The notes below the pieces were generated by a model. The model searched no databases. It saw only the letters and a list, made by a program, of their open reading frames with translations, and was not told the DNA's origin. A program made the translations under genes and the position numbers. DNA of 64,000 nucleotides from Hyphomonas sp. Lineage in GTDB: Bacteria; Pseudomonadota; Alphaproteobacteria; Caulobacterales; Hyphomonadaceae. Positions 1 through 8,900 of this stretch are shown here, one piece after another. Location: positions 1,116,001 to 1,180,000 of the forward strand of contig CP051229.1 of the NCBI GenBank assembly GCA_017792365.1. The letters are read 5' to 3'. How positions within the stretch are numbered: the first letter of the stretch is position 1; each line of letters starts with the position of its first letter.

Positions 1-1591
1 AAGCGATCGGCTTCGAACTCGACGCGAACGCCGACATTCCAGACTTGTCGCAACTCGCATCAGCCATGAACATCGCCGCGCCTGGCGGCGGGGTGCTGGG
101 CGAAGCGAAAGCCTCAAGCAGGATTGCCGGCACGGTCGGCGACATCCGGTTCGACAACGTCAACCTCGCCCACGATAGCCGTCTGCTGAAACTCTCCTAT
201 GCTGGTGGTGCGAGGATGACGGACGCCCTCACCTACAATGGCCGTCTGACGCTGGAAGCGCCCGACCTCAAGCAGCTGGCCAAGGCGACAGGAACCGAAC
301 TGCCCGCCGGGGACACGTACCGTTCGTTCTCGCTCACCGGAGACACGTCCGGCAGCGCTACGGATGTCATGCTGCGCAACGCAGTCGTCGAATTCGATGA
401 CATCCGCGGTACAGGCCAGGCCGCTCTTGATTTCGCAGGCAAACCCCGGCTGTCAGGCGCGCTGGAGACCGGTCCAATCGACATCACGCCGTACGCGGCG
501 GCCTCAGGCGCGCCCAAGTCTCAAGGCGCCGCACAGAAAGGTTGGGGCTCCACCCCGATCGACCTGAGCCCATTACGAATGGCCGACGCCGATATCGCGC
601 TGAATGCGCAAAGCCTGAAGTTTCGCCAGTTCGATTTCGGACCGTCAAAGCTTCGGGTCGTCCTCGCCGACGGCCTCCTGAACGCAGCGATCGATCAGAC
701 AACCTTGTTCGGCGGCGCGGGCGGTCTTCAGCTGGTGGCGGACGGATCAAAGTCGGTTCCCGAAGTGGGGCTGAAGGCCAACATCGATGGCCTTGCGATC
801 CAACCCTTTCTCCAGGCGGCGGCGAACTTTGGAATGGTTGAAGGCACAGGCGATCTTACGATCGACGTCGCCGGCGCCGGCGCGAACCTCGCGAGCTTCA
901 TGTCCTCCTTGCAGGGCCGGGCGGGGTCGCATTCGATCAGGGCACCCTGAACGGCGTCGATCTCAACGCGCTGGCTGAATCAGCGAAGACGGCGCTCACG
1001 TCAAAGAGCGTCCCAGTCTCGGCCTTTGGCGCTGACGCCCAGACCGCCTTCCGCAATCTCGCCGCCAACTTCTCAATCGAAGACGGGGTCGCAGCTGTCG
1101 CGGATATGCGGCTTCAATCAGGCGAAGTGGCTGTCACCGGCGGCGGATCTCTGGATATCGGCAACCAGTCGCTGAGCTTCACGCTCTTCCCCGAATTCGC
1201 CAACGCATCCTCCGGCGTCAACGGCTATGGATTGCCGGTGAAGTTTGCAGGCGACTGGAACGGGGTCCGTGCATCTTTGGACTTTGACTGGCTGATTGAG
1301 CGAGCCACAGCCGACGCGAGGACACGGGTTCAGGACGAAATCCGAAAGGAGCTGCAGGACCAGTTGGGAGACAACTTCTCCAACCTGTTCGGGTCCCGCG
1401 CGACTCCGCCAGCCCCTGTTTCTGAGATTCCGCCGCCTGATCCGGAGCCAGCAACTGCGGACAGTGTCGAACCCGCGACACCAGACGAGCAGCCAGCGGC
1501 CCCCGAGCCGCAAGCGCCGGAATCGGTCGAGGACCGGCTGCGCCGCGAAGCAGGCCGCGCGCTTGGCGACCTGCTTCGCAACGACAACTAG
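1..1591 (+). CDS. AsmA-family protein, C-terminal part (frameshifted, 5' end outside window)
   Basis: The reading frame is open from base 3, so the gene begins upstream of the window. The visible part has the repetitive beta-rich pattern of AsmA-like proteins, which are inner-membrane-anchored periplasmic proteins linked to outer-membrane lipid homeostasis. The first frame stops at 950 (frame 3), but frame 2 continues the same protein to 1591. Adding one G to the GGGG run at 923-926 restores the expected GVAFDQGTLNGVDLNAL, which is typical of the AsmA C-terminal domain. The end is a Pro/Glu-rich linker followed by a charged tail (EDRLRREAGRALGDLLRN). The break looks like a homopolymer sequencing indel rather than decay. 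Family assignment is from sequence character only. Confidence 0.8.
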
Positions 1592-1592
1592 A

Positions 1593-1940
1593 CTAGGCGA
1601 TGCTCTTCGGCGGTAAATCGACCGCCGCCGATATGCGCGCGCTCGCCGCCTCCATGGCCGAGCGCAGCGCCTCCCACTCGACGTTCGATGCCGGGCGACG
1701 CTCCGCCTTGAGCCTTGCGACCTGTTGCAGGACATCGTCGATATAGTTTGCGATGGAAGCATACGCCTCCGCCGTCAGCTCCGCGGCGTTGAACGCCTTT
1801 TGGATGAGCTCGGCGGCGCGCCGCGCGCTCTTTGCCGCCCCGGAATCGGAGTCGATAGCATCGGCGAGCAGCTCAACAATGTTCAACAGGAACAGAACCT
1901 GTCGACGCACCCGCTGATAAGCGTGGGGATCAATACTCAT
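1593..1940 (-). CDS. Hypothetical protein, 115 aa
   Basis: This is the last gene of a three-gene minus-strand operon. Its ATG overlaps the stop of the upstream lipoprotein gene by four bases (ATGA), suggesting translational coupling. The protein is soluble and mostly helical (LLNIVELLADAIDSDSG, RRAAELIQKAFNAAELTAEAYASIANYIDDV), with an Ala-rich amphipathic character that could form a helical bundle. I do not recognise the family. It is convergent with the AsmA-like gene, whose stop is two bases away. The coupling to a lipoprotein and a small holin-like membrane protein suggests a shared envelope role, but that is inference. Confidence 0.6.
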   Translation of the reverse strand: MSIDPHAYQRVRRQVLFLLNIVELLADAIDSDSGAAKSARRAAELIQKAFNAAELTAEAYASIANYIDDVLQQVARLKAERRPASNVEWEALRSAMEAASARISAAVDLPPKSIA

Positions 1941-2401
1941 TGGCCCGCGCCCTCCACTCGAATTGCCGCCTGGCTGACTTCGGCGGCATAGTCCGCGATG
2001 GTGTCGTTCGCCCTGACGAGCAGCACCTCGATCTCATCGCGCATCGCGTTGCGCTCGTCGGCGGCCGCCGCGCCGGCGGACTTCATCGCCCCGTAGGCCT
2101 CCGCCAGCCGGCTGAGCTCGGTGATCAACGGCGTTCCGATCCGGTCCGCCCGCGCGATGGACGCCTTTACGGTCGGCGGCGTCGCCTTAAGCTCGACGAT
2201 CCTCACCGCCTCCGCCTGCACGGCTTGCCAGGCTCCCGTGGCGGCGAATGCGAGAACATCCACATCAGCGCCCTGCAGAATGCCGTAATCTGGCGTCGCC
2301 ACGTCTTGCCCGACGACCGCGCCAACGCCGTCGTTCAACGCGGCGCACGCTCCAAGCGAGCCGGTCGCCAGAGCGGCAGCGGCTATCATATGCCTCAGCA
2401 T
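1937..2401 (-). CDS. Small lipoprotein, 154 aa
   Basis: A start at 2401 gives MLRHMIAAAALATGSLGACAALNDG, a short lipoprotein signal with the lipobox LGAC, so the mature protein should be membrane-anchored at Cys19. Longer upstream starts in this frame yield basic, unstructured sequence and are rejected. The rest is helical and Ala/Glu-rich (AAADERNAMRDEIEVLLVRANDTIADYAAEV). The start overlaps the end of the upstream holin-like gene by seven bases, and the stop overlaps the next gene. A lipoprotein beside a small two-helix membrane protein recalls phage lysis cassettes (holin plus spanin), but no endolysin is present, so I do not assign that function. Confidence 0.65.
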   Translation of the reverse strand: MLRHMIAAAALATGSLGACAALNDGVGAVVGQDVATPDYGILQGADVDVLAFAATGAWQAVQAEAVRIVELKATPPTVKASIARADRIGTPLITELSRLAEAYGAMKSAGAAAADERNAMRDEIEVLLVRANDTIADYAAEVSQAAIRVEGAGQ

Positions 2402-2637
2402 GGTTTCTCCAATTTTCCCGAAATGATTGAAGTGATCGGCCCAGTGGCGACCACGCGCCCGTAGACGCCGCCGCCGATGCCAACCAGGATCCCGGCGACC
2501 ATCGTGGTCACCAGGCTCCAGTCGGTTTCGGCCTTGGCGACCTCCTGCCAGACCGCCAGAGCGAGCGTCAGACCGCCAGCGGTCAGGAACCTCAGCGTGG
2601 TCGACAGGATTGCGGGCTTGGGTATTGCCCCCGTCAT
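2395..2637 (-). CDS. Small two-helix membrane protein, holin-like
   Basis: The protein has 80 residues. The ATG at 2637 is preceded by AAGGAGG six bases upstream on the minus strand; a GTG two codons earlier lies inside the ribosome-binding site and is rejected. It has two hydrophobic stretches (around LRFLTAGGLTLALAVW and TTMVAGILVGIGGGVYGRVV) joined by a short charged loop (QEVAKAETDWS), the size and topology of a phage holin or a small structural membrane protein. It is the first gene of the operon with the lipoprotein and the 115-residue protein. It lies outside the island, 167 bases from tRNA-His. Function unproven. Confidence 0.6.
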   Translation of the reverse strand: MTGAIPKPAILSTTLRFLTAGGLTLALAVWQEVAKAETDWSLVTTMVAGILVGIGGGVYGRVVATGPITSIISGKLEKPC

Positions 2638-2803
2638 TTGCACCTCCTTGCGAAAGCCAGCCGGATGGCCAGCGACGCCCGCAGTGTGCGTGCCACGACA
2701 AGCTGTTGGACTGATTGCGGTTTATCCCTCAGGCCGCTTGCCCCCGGGTCCGCATCGGCGTAAGACCACGCCCTCGCCCGCAGGGTGCGCCCACGGCCGA
2801 TGT

Positions 2804-2880
2804 GCCGCCTTAGCTCAGTTGGTTAGAGCGCTAGATTGTGGATCTAGAGGTCTCCCGTTCGAACCGGGAAGGCGGTACCA
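2804..2880 (+). tRNA. tRNA-His (GTG)
   Basis: This is a 77-base cloverleaf including a genomically encoded CCA (2878-2880). The anticodon stem CTAGA/TCTAG encloses loop TTGTGGA, giving anticodon GTG (His). The T arm reads CCCGTTCGAACCGGG. The acceptor stem pairs GCCGCCT with AGGCGGT. The base before position 1 is T, so no G-1 is encoded, and the discriminator is A73. That combination is unusual for tRNA-His in general but known in alphaproteobacteria. The 3' half is the integration site of the large island that follows. Confidence 0.95.
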
Positions 2881-2882
2881 TT
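2833..2882 (+). repeat. attL: 50-base direct repeat at the left end of the genomic island
   Basis: These 50 bases (anticodon loop through CCA plus TT) recur without mismatch at 47026-47075. After the repeat both copies continue with a similar A-rich stretch (left TTAAAATCAAT, right TTTAAAATCAAT). A perfect copy of a tRNA 3' end flanking an integrase-bearing segment is the classic signature of site-specific integration by a tyrosine recombinase. The intact tRNA is kept at this end. Confidence 0.93.
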
Positions 2883-3192
2883 AAAATCAATGACTTAGCT
2901 GCCCTCGCCACCTCATCACGCCGGCCCGATTTTCGTTTTGGGTAACGTTTTGGGTAACAACTCGGCTCTCGACATTTTGAAATTCGTGAACGCCTGAACG
3001 AGCCAAGTGGACGAAGCCAGTCTGGCGACGGAACTGTCGACACACCAAGCGACCCAACGTTCGAAATACCCGTGCGCGCTGTCTGGATGTCCGCGGTCAC
3101 TCTAATTCCAGCCGCCGAATGCGTGTAGCCCGACCTCCACTCGCCGGAAGCCGCCAATCTCAAGATACCACCGACAATTTCTCGCTATCGGG
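2881..3192. other. Left island end, no gene
   Basis: These 312 bases between attL and the esterase stop hold the candidate arm-type repeat (2940-2960) and otherwise nothing I can support. A minus-strand open frame here runs through the tRNA in antisense and has no coding character. Confidence 0.6.
2940..2960 (+). repeat. Candidate integrase arm-type site, left (GGGTAAC x2)
   Basis: Two GGGTAAC heptamers start 12 bases apart (2940 and 2952), separated by GTTTT and followed by AA. The same 21 bases occur without mismatch at 46888-46908 inside the right end. In a circular form these would lie on either side of the core, about 58 bases on one side and about 120 on the other, the layout of P and P' arm sites of tyrosine integrases. 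Binding is inferred. Confidence 0.6.
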
Positions 3193-4588
3193 TCACGGCC
3201 TCGGCGGCCCGTCAGGAAGATCGGCGGCTTTCGATAGTTTGAAGGTCTCACCAATTACAGCCGCCTGGTCGTTGCTCACGGTATAAGCTGGCCACTCAAA
3301 ACCTTCGGCACACTCTAATTGGGTTGTACCGGCAGGCGCCTTCATGAAAGCCACCCAGCATGAGTGAACGCGATCGCCCACGGCCCGATCAGTTGCGGTG
3401 ACCTGTTCCCCGCCCCAGCTGGAGGTATCGAGACTGTCGAATGTGTACATGATTTCACCGGAATGAATTGCGCCGTTCGGCCACTGGCTCTGGCGCCATT
3501 CAGGGACGTACTCGAAGCGATAAAGGAATGTTGGTCCCTCAGAGAGGCCTGCGATCTTGCGCGCATTCTGGAAGAAAGCTTCGCCGCTATTCTGGCCGAT
3601 GATCACCGGAATATTCGTGGCCCTACCTTCCGCCATGAGATCCACGGTTGGCTTTTCACGCAGTCGACCATCGACGATGGCGCCAGCGAAAGCGCCCCGC
3701 TGTGTTTCCGGCCTCGCCACAAAACTCTGCGCTGAAACCGTCCGCAACTGTTCAGCTGTGGCGTTCGAGTCCAAGTGCCGCCGCGCCGGCCAGACCTTTA
3801 GCCTCTGCCGCGTCTAGCGACATGTTGTTTGCGAGGAACGAGCCGGACTGGATGATCGCCTTGTCGAACAGACCTTCAGCCTCGGGAATCCCCATCAGGT
3901 CCAGCGTCATGATGCCGCCGGCAGACTGTCCTGATAGCGTCACGTTATTCGGATCACCTCCAAAGGCCTCAGCGTTCCGCTGCACCCAGCGAAGCGCCTC
4001 TATCGCGTCCATCAGAGCATAGTTTCCGATTGGAGCATCAGGCCCCGCTTCTGCCGTCAGCGCGGGGTGTGCGAAGACACCTAGGCTGCCGAGCCGATAA
4101 TTGATGGCGATCGAGACAATCCCCTGTTTTGCATCCTCTACAGCGTTGTAGGAGCCGAGATGGCCGGCGCCCAGGAAGGACGCCCCGCCGTAGAGCCAGA
4201 CACGCACCGGGGCGTTAGTCGCGTTCTCAGGGGCCGTTACATTTAGATAGAGACAGTCCTCGGAAGTCATGCCGGCGACACCGCCGCCATTGGGTGTCAC
4301 CCCATCCGGATTGACCGGCTGCGGGCACGGCGGCTCATAGGTTATCGCGTAGCGGTCTCCTGCCCAGCTGTCTGGAGCTTCCGGCGGTTTCCATCGCAGT
4401 TCGCCGACCGGCGGCTTTGCGAAAGGGATGCCGCGAAACTTTGCGACGCCATCTTCGCGTAGGCCGATCACGGCGCCAGCGTCGAGCTGAACCCTGACGC
4501 TATCGGCCTCAGACGGCGCCGTTTGCGCCGACGCATTAGCCAGAGCAATTGCTCCGACAACAAGACTGCTTGCTACGAACTTGCCCAT
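3193..4588 (-). CDS. Exported carboxylesterase type B (frameshifted)
   Basis: The ATG at 4588 has AAGGGAG seven bases upstream and a Sec signal peptide (MGKFVASSLVVGAIALANASA). The N-terminal part shows the type-B carboxylesterase pattern: FRGIPFAKPPVGELRWKPP, SEDCLYLNV, the nucleophile elbow GQSAGG, and GNYALMDAIEALRWVQRNAEAFGGDP. Its frame ends at 3752. A second frame (from about 3774 down to 3193) supplies the C-terminal half, including the candidate His region HSGEIMYTF. The break lies near 3765, around AALGL/DSNATAEQL. Whole length is about 465 residues, normal for the family. With two further esterases near pobA and the lig genes, it probably releases aromatic acids from esters such as 4-hydroxybenzoate esters; substrate not established. 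Confidence 0.82.
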
Positions 4589-4659
4589 CGACTTACTCCC
4601 TTGGATTCTTGATTGGCTGCGGCAGCTCTACTTCCGCCGCAGCAAGAAATGCTGTCGTC

Positions 4660-5790
4660 CTAGTTGCTCGCGAAGGGCGACCCGGGCCCAGCAGGCAAGG
4701 CCGGCGGCGACCACTCGCCGTCTGAGATTTTGCCGCCGCGCGCTGACACGGCGAGCTCCATCAGCTTGTCCGTCACGTTAGGTTCCAACCCCTCAGTGTG
4801 ACCCTTCATCAGGCGGACCACGTCGGCGACCACCCGACCATCCTGGCAATTGGGATACGTGTAGACCTGCGCACGACCAGACCTCGGGTAGCGCCCCCAA
4901 CCATCTGTACCCGGGTCCTGACGGCTGGCATCCCAAACGTAACCGGGCTGGGGATCCAAAATGTCCTCTTCCTTGCGCCGCGCATCGCACTGAAACTTGT
5001 CAGCAAGAGGGGACGCCTCGCCCGGGATCGTCTCATACTCGCCGGCCGTGAAGATGAAAGAATAGTCGCAATCGCCGCCGGGCGGGTTGTCGTCGCCTTG
5101 GGGCATGCGGAAGTTCGCCGGAGGAGATGGCGGATCGTCCGGGTCGCGCTGCCAGACAGGCGGGCCGCCATCTGCGAAGCCGCGTCCAGCGGCCTCGCTC
5201 GGACCTACGCGGCCGCCCGACAGGCTGATGCGAACATCGACCTTGTCGCGAAAGTAGTCAGTGCAGACGAGCCTTCGGGAGGTCATGCCGCCTTGGCTAT
5301 GCCCGGCGAGAATAAAACGCTCGACGTTCTCCTTGCCGACCGACGCGACAACCTGATCAACGATGTTGTGCAGGTATTCGTCATCGGCTGCGCTCCAGAA
5401 GCGAACGGGGGAACCCGGTGTGATCACGATGAGATTGCGTTCATCTTTAACGTCGAAGAACGGCGCATAATTGCGCTGCCAATTCGCGTAGGAACCGAAG
5501 CCGTGCAGGCTCATGACAATGTTGACCTTGTCGCCCGGCTGATAGTCGCTCGGACAATCAAGGAAGTAGGTCCTCCGCGTGTTCAGTTCGACATTGTTGC
5601 CTGGCTGCGTGATGACGGCCGTATCGCAGTTCGTGTCTGGACAGTGGTACGACGGCGGCGCGGCGCAATTCGTGCCAAGCAGAGTCGCCGATCCCGTTGT
5701 CGGCGTTTGTGCGGATACACTCGCACAGGCTGCTGCGCATAGCGCAATCGTCACCGCTCCACTCGATTGCCGAATACCCATTGATTTCAT
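4660..5790 (-). CDS. Exported alpha/beta hydrolase, PHB-depolymerase/feruloyl-esterase-like
   Basis: The protein has a Sec signal (IALCAAACASVSA) and an alpha/beta hydrolase core: RTYFLDCPSDYQPGDKVNIVMSLHGFGS, the nucleophile motif GHSQGG after ERFILA, and a late His in RLMKGHTEGL. The pattern matches the LpqC/poly(3-hydroxybutyrate) depolymerase-like esterases that include feruloyl esterases. The Cys-rich N-terminal part (TNCAAPPSYHCPDTNCDT) fits a disulfide-bonded periplasmic or secreted enzyme. GGGAGG lies directly before the first ATG (5790), so the second ATG (5781, MGIRQ) with ten-base spacing is the likelier start. It sits 71 bases upstream of the type-B esterase in the same direction, perhaps co-transcribed. 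Role inferred: hydrolysis of aromatic esters feeding the adjacent pathway. Confidence 0.78.
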   Translation of the reverse strand: MKSMGIRQSSGAVTIALCAAACASVSAQTPTTGSATLLGTNCAAPPSYHCPDTNCDTAVITQPGNNVELNTRRTYFLDCPSDYQPGDKVNIVMSLHGFGSYANWQRNYAPFFDVKDERNLIVITPGSPVRFWSAADDEYLHNIVDQVVASVGKENVERFILAGHSQGGMTSRRLVCTDYFRDKVDVRISLSGGRVGPSEAAGRGFADGGPPVWQRDPDDPPSPPANFRMPQGDDNPPGGDCDYSFIFTAGEYETIPGEASPLADKFQCDARRKEEDILDPQPGYVWDASRQDPGTDGWGRYPRSGRAQVYTYPNCQDGRVVADVVRLMKGHTEGLEPNVTDKLMELAVSARGGKISDGEWSPPALPAGPGSPFASN

Positions 5791-5943
5791 TCCTCCCTCG
5801 ATTTGTTCGGCCCAACCTTGGTGTCGATGGGCTTCTGTCTGTTGTTCAACGCTGTACTAGATAGCTTCTGTCGACTGATTGCTTGTCGCGTCGCCTCGGC
5901 GCCGAAGCGTCCCGACGGGTCGTCTGTTTCTCGTGGTCGCGGC

Positions 5944-6753
5944 TCACTCATTCGCCATTGCCAGCGATCTGGAGCGGTAGGCGCGCGGAGAGACGCCCAC
6001 GTACTGCGCGAAGAGACGCGAAAAATATGCAGGATCGTCATACCCTAGTGCGAGAGCAGCCTCGGTGACCGTCATGCTTGAATAGAGTAATAGCCGTCGG
6101 GCCTCAGCCATGACGCGCTCCGTCACAATCCGTACAGGCGATTCTCCAGCAACATTGCGACAGGCAGTCCGCAAACGCGTCGCGCTGACCCCCAACGCAT
6201 TCGTGTAATCCTCGACCGTCAGACGATCTCTGTAGCTCCGTTCCAGAAGGTCTCGGAAACGGGCGACCAGCTCGACTTCCGCCCAGGTTCCCTCCTCCGC
6301 TCGCGCCGGCACAGCCCTCGCGAGTTCGACGAGTAGAGATGTAAGCAAGCACTCCACCATCAAGTCGTGCCCCAGCGCTCGCCAGCTCAATTCCCGCTCC
6401 AGTCGGATAACCGTGGAGGCAAGCGTGTCAGCATGATCCCGATCGAGTTTGAGCAAATCTGGCCGGGCGAAGATTTCCGCAATCGCGAGATCTCGTCGAC
6501 AGAGGTCCGCCAAATACTCTGCAGACACGGTTGTAACCCAGCCATCACTTCCGGGTTCGAACTCGAATCCATGGACGCAATTCGCTGGTGTCAGCAGCGC
6601 ACAGGGACCGGAAAACTCGGCGACCTCACCATCGTGCTCCAGAACGCCACCGCCATCTAGAACCAGAATCGCGTGATGCAATTGCGCGTGAGCGTGACGG
6701 CGGATGTTCCAGTGGCTGGGCCGGCAGCGAGCTTCCAAATTCTCCACGTGCAA
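5944..6753 (-). CDS. pobR: AraC-family regulator, PobR-like
   Basis: The N-terminal part is a cupin-like sensor region (HAHAQLHHAILVLDGGGVLEHDGEVAEFSGPCALL). The C-terminal part (about residues 165-262) is an AraC/XylS DNA-binding domain with two helix-turn-helices (LTVEDYTNALGVSATRLRTACR and MTVTEAALALGYDDPAYFSRLFAQYVGVSPRAYR). It is divergent from pobA, the usual arrangement of PobR, which activates 4-hydroxybenzoate hydroxylase in response to 4-hydroxybenzoate. No ATG fits: after an in-frame stop the only starts are TTG (6753) and GTG (6747), so initiation is weak or non-canonical. The intergenic region carries two inverted repeats that could be its operators. Confidence 0.8.
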   Translation of the reverse strand: MHVENLEARCRPSHWNIRRHAHAQLHHAILVLDGGGVLEHDGEVAEFSGPCALLTPANCVHGFEFEPGSDGWVTTVSAEYLADLCRRDLAIAEIFARPDLLKLDRDHADTLASTVIRLERELSWRALGHDLMVECLLTSLLVELARAVPARAEEGTWAEVELVARFRDLLERSYRDRLTVEDYTNALGVSATRLRTACRNVAGESPVRIVTERVMAEARRLLLYSSMTVTEAALALGYDDPAYFSRLFAQYVGVSPRAYRSRSLAMANE

Positions 6754-6795
6754 GAAGCGAGAGCCGGCGTCGCGAGGCGGCTCTCATACAGAAAA

Positions 6796-6816
6796 AATGT
6801 AGGAAAATCCTGCATT
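6796..6816. promoter_or_regulatory. Inverted repeat in the pobR-pobA intergenic region (A)
   Basis: AATGTAGGA and TCCTGCATT flank AAA, matching at eight of nine arm positions. It lies 43 bases upstream of the pobR start codon, where an autoregulatory operator would be expected. Function inferred from position and symmetry. Confidence 0.4.
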
Positions 6817-6851
6817 AGCGAGTGTTTCCGCCCTGCCTTCCTGCGGCCCTA

Positions 6852-6889
6852 TTGGACATTCGTAGCTTGGACTCTGCTGAAATGTCCAA
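6852..6889. promoter_or_regulatory. Inverted repeat in the pobR-pobA intergenic region (B)
   Basis: TTGGACATT (6852-6860) and AATGTCCAA (6881-6889) are perfect nine-base complements separated by 20 bases, about 90 bases upstream of pobA. The internal TTGGAC (6868-6873) adds a partial direct repeat of the left arm. This is a good candidate for PobR or another activator binding at the pobA promoter; not proven. Confidence 0.45.
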
Positions 6890-6977
6890 CTAATTTGTTG
6901 TTCTGTCCATGGATCAATCCGGCATTGCGGGCACATAAGTGCCTAGGCGCCAGGGAGCGCAGGTGCAGGGAGTGTCG

Positions 6978-8213
6978 GTGAAGACCCAAGTCGGCATAAT
7001 TGGGGGCGGGCCCGCCGGATTGTTGTTGGGGCTGCTCCTTCGACAGCACGGGATCGAAAGCGTCGTTCTCGAACGTCGCGATCGCGCCTACGTCGAAGGC
7101 CGCGTGCGCGCCGGGGTACTCGAACAGACAACTGTCGACATCATGCGCAGCCTCGGCGTCGGTGGCCGTATGGACCGGGAGGGCCTGCCGCACGATGGGT
7201 TCTGCATTTCTTTTGACGGTGAATTGTTCCGGATTGATCTCAAGCGGCTGACGGGCGGCTCGCAAGTCACCGTCTACGGTCAGTCGGAGGTCATGAAGGA
7301 CTTGTTTGACGCTGCCCCACAACGAGGGCTGCAAATCGAGTTCAATGCGGAAAACGTATCTCTTCACGACATCGATACTGGCACACCATCGATCAGCTGG
7401 TCGCAGGACGGCGATCTCAGACAACTGAGTTGTGATTTCATCGTGGGATGCGACGGGTTTCACGGCGTGAGCCGCACGTCGATACCGTCCGATGTCCGCC
7501 GGGAATATGAGAAAGTCTATCCGTTCGGGTGGCTGGGTATTCTGGCTGAGGTCCCGCCCGCTGGCGAAGAAGTCATTTACGCCAGCCACCAACGCGGCTT
7601 CGCGCTCGCCAGCATGCGCTCGCGCACCCGCAGCCGGTACTACATTCAGTGCGCGATTGATGAGAACCTAGACGAATGGCCAGACCGTCGCATCTGGGAT
7701 GAACTCGAAACACGGCTTGGTCCCCACGCCGCACGGAATCTTACCCGCGGCCCCTCATTCGAAAAAAGCGTCGCTCCATTGCGGAGCTTCGTTACCGAGC
7801 CGATGCGCTATGGCCGACTCTTCTTGGCCGGAGACGCCGCCCACATCGTGCCGCCTACCGGGGCAAAAGGTCTGAATCTGGCCTCCTCGGATGTCCTCTT
7901 TCTCTCCGAGGCCCTTGCCCACTTCTATAACACGCGCTCGCCGACAGGGATCGACGAGTACTCAGCTCGGGCGCTGGCGCGTGTCTGGAAAGCCGAACGA
8001 TTCTCGTGGTGGTTCACCAACATCACTCATCGGTTCCCAGACACAACGGCGTTGGAACGCCGTCTACAGTTGGCCGAAATCGACTACATCCGCGGCTCGA
8101 CGGCGGCCCAGACAACGCTGGCCGAAAACTATGTCGGCCTGCCGCTGGGAAGCGGCGGCGCAGCCCCCACTCATCACAGTGCTACCGCGATGCGTCTTAT
8201 GGAGGAGTCCTAG
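6978..8213 (+). CDS. pobA: 4-hydroxybenzoate 3-monooxygenase
   Basis: This class A flavin monooxygenase converts 4-hydroxybenzoate to protocatechuate with NAD(P)H and O2. Motifs in order: the FAD-binding GxGxxG at the N-terminus (VGIIGGGPAGLLLG), VLERRDRAYVEGRVRAGVLEQ characteristic of PobA, the DG motif (FIVGCDGFHGVSR), and GDAAHIVPPTGAKGLNLASSDV near residue 290. The length (411 residues) is close to the roughly 394 of Pseudomonas PobA. GTG at 6978 is chosen because AGGGAG lies a few bases upstream and it begins just before the Rossmann motif; earlier starts add unrelated residues. It is the first gene of the lig operon, three bases before ligK. Confidence 0.93.
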   Translation: MKTQVGIIGGGPAGLLLGLLLRQHGIESVVLERRDRAYVEGRVRAGVLEQTTVDIMRSLGVGGRMDREGLPHDGFCISFDGELFRIDLKRLTGGSQVTVYGQSEVMKDLFDAAPQRGLQIEFNAENVSLHDIDTGTPSISWSQDGDLRQLSCDFIVGCDGFHGVSRTSIPSDVRREYEKVYPFGWLGILAEVPPAGEEVIYASHQRGFALASMRSRTRSRYYIQCAIDENLDEWPDRRIWDELETRLGPHAARNLTRGPSFEKSVAPLRSFVTEPMRYGRLFLAGDAAHIVPPTGAKGLNLASSDVLFLSEALAHFYNTRSPTGIDEYSARALARVWKAERFSWWFTNITHRFPDTTALERRLQLAEIDYIRGSTAAQTTLAENYVGLPLGSGGAAPTHHSATAMRLMEES

Positions 8214-8216
8214 CCG

Positions 8217-8900
8217 ATGGGCGTCGTCGTAACCGACATCGCGCGCGCTGACCCAAAGACGGTGGACGGGTTTGCCAAGATCGGCGTTGCCACTGCGCAC
8301 GAGGCGCAAGGTCGAAAAGGTCTGCTCGCGTCCTACATGCGTCCGATCTATCGGCCCGCCCACATCGCGGGCACCGCCGTCACCTGCGAAGTCGCCCCTG
8401 GCGACAACTGGATGATCCACGTCGCTGCCGAGCAATGCAAACCGGGAGACGTTCTTGTCGTAGCGCCGACAAGTCCCTGCGAAGACGGATACTTCGGTGA
8501 CCTTCTGGCCGGTTCGCTCATGGCGCGCGGTGTCCGGGGACTAATCATCGATGCCGGGGTCCGTGATGTTGCCGACCTCACGTCGATGCAGTTTCCTGTC
8601 TGGTCCAAAGCGATCTTTGCGCAAGGCACGGTAAAAGAGACGCTTGGCAATGTGAACTTGCCGCTCGTTTGCGCGGGGCAGCTGATCAACCCTGGCGATC
8701 TCGTGATCGCGGACGATGACGGTGTTGTCGTCGTCCGCAGAGATGACGCGCCCAAAGTCCTCGAGAAATCTCTAAAGCGCGAAGCAATGGAGGCTGAAAA
8801 GCGCGAACAGCTGACCGCCGGGGTGCTCGGTCTGGACCTCTACAGCATGCGCGAGCGCCTGGCTGAGAAAGGCCTGAAGTACATAAAGAGCAGCGAATAG
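8217..8900 (+). CDS. ligK: 4-carboxy-4-hydroxy-2-oxoadipate aldolase
   Basis: The final enzyme of the 4,5-cleavage pathway splits 4-carboxy-4-hydroxy-2-oxoadipate into pyruvate and oxaloacetate; family members also decarboxylate oxaloacetate. The sequence matches the RraA-like class II aldolase fold: [63 protein letters not shown] (Arg and metal-binding Asp), and ADDDGVVVV. Its 227 residues equal the usual length of LigK/GalC/HmgA aldolases. It starts three bases after pobA and ends directly before ligU. Confidence 0.93.
   Translation: MGVVVTDIARADPKTVDGFAKIGVATAHEAQGRKGLLASYMRPIYRPAHIAGTAVTCEVAPGDNWMIHVAAEQCKPGDVLVVAPTSPCEDGYFGDLLAGSLMARGVRGLIIDAGVRDVADLTSMQFPVWSKAIFAQGTVKETLGNVNLPLVCAGQLINPGDLVIADDDGVVVVRRDDAPKVLEKSLKREAMEAEKREQLTAGVLGLDLYSMRERLAEKGLKYIKSSE

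Noticed and set aside
2831-3163. Minus-strand open frame of 110 codons over tRNA-His and the left island end
   Set aside because: It is antisense to the tRNA and reads through att and arm repeats; no coding character.
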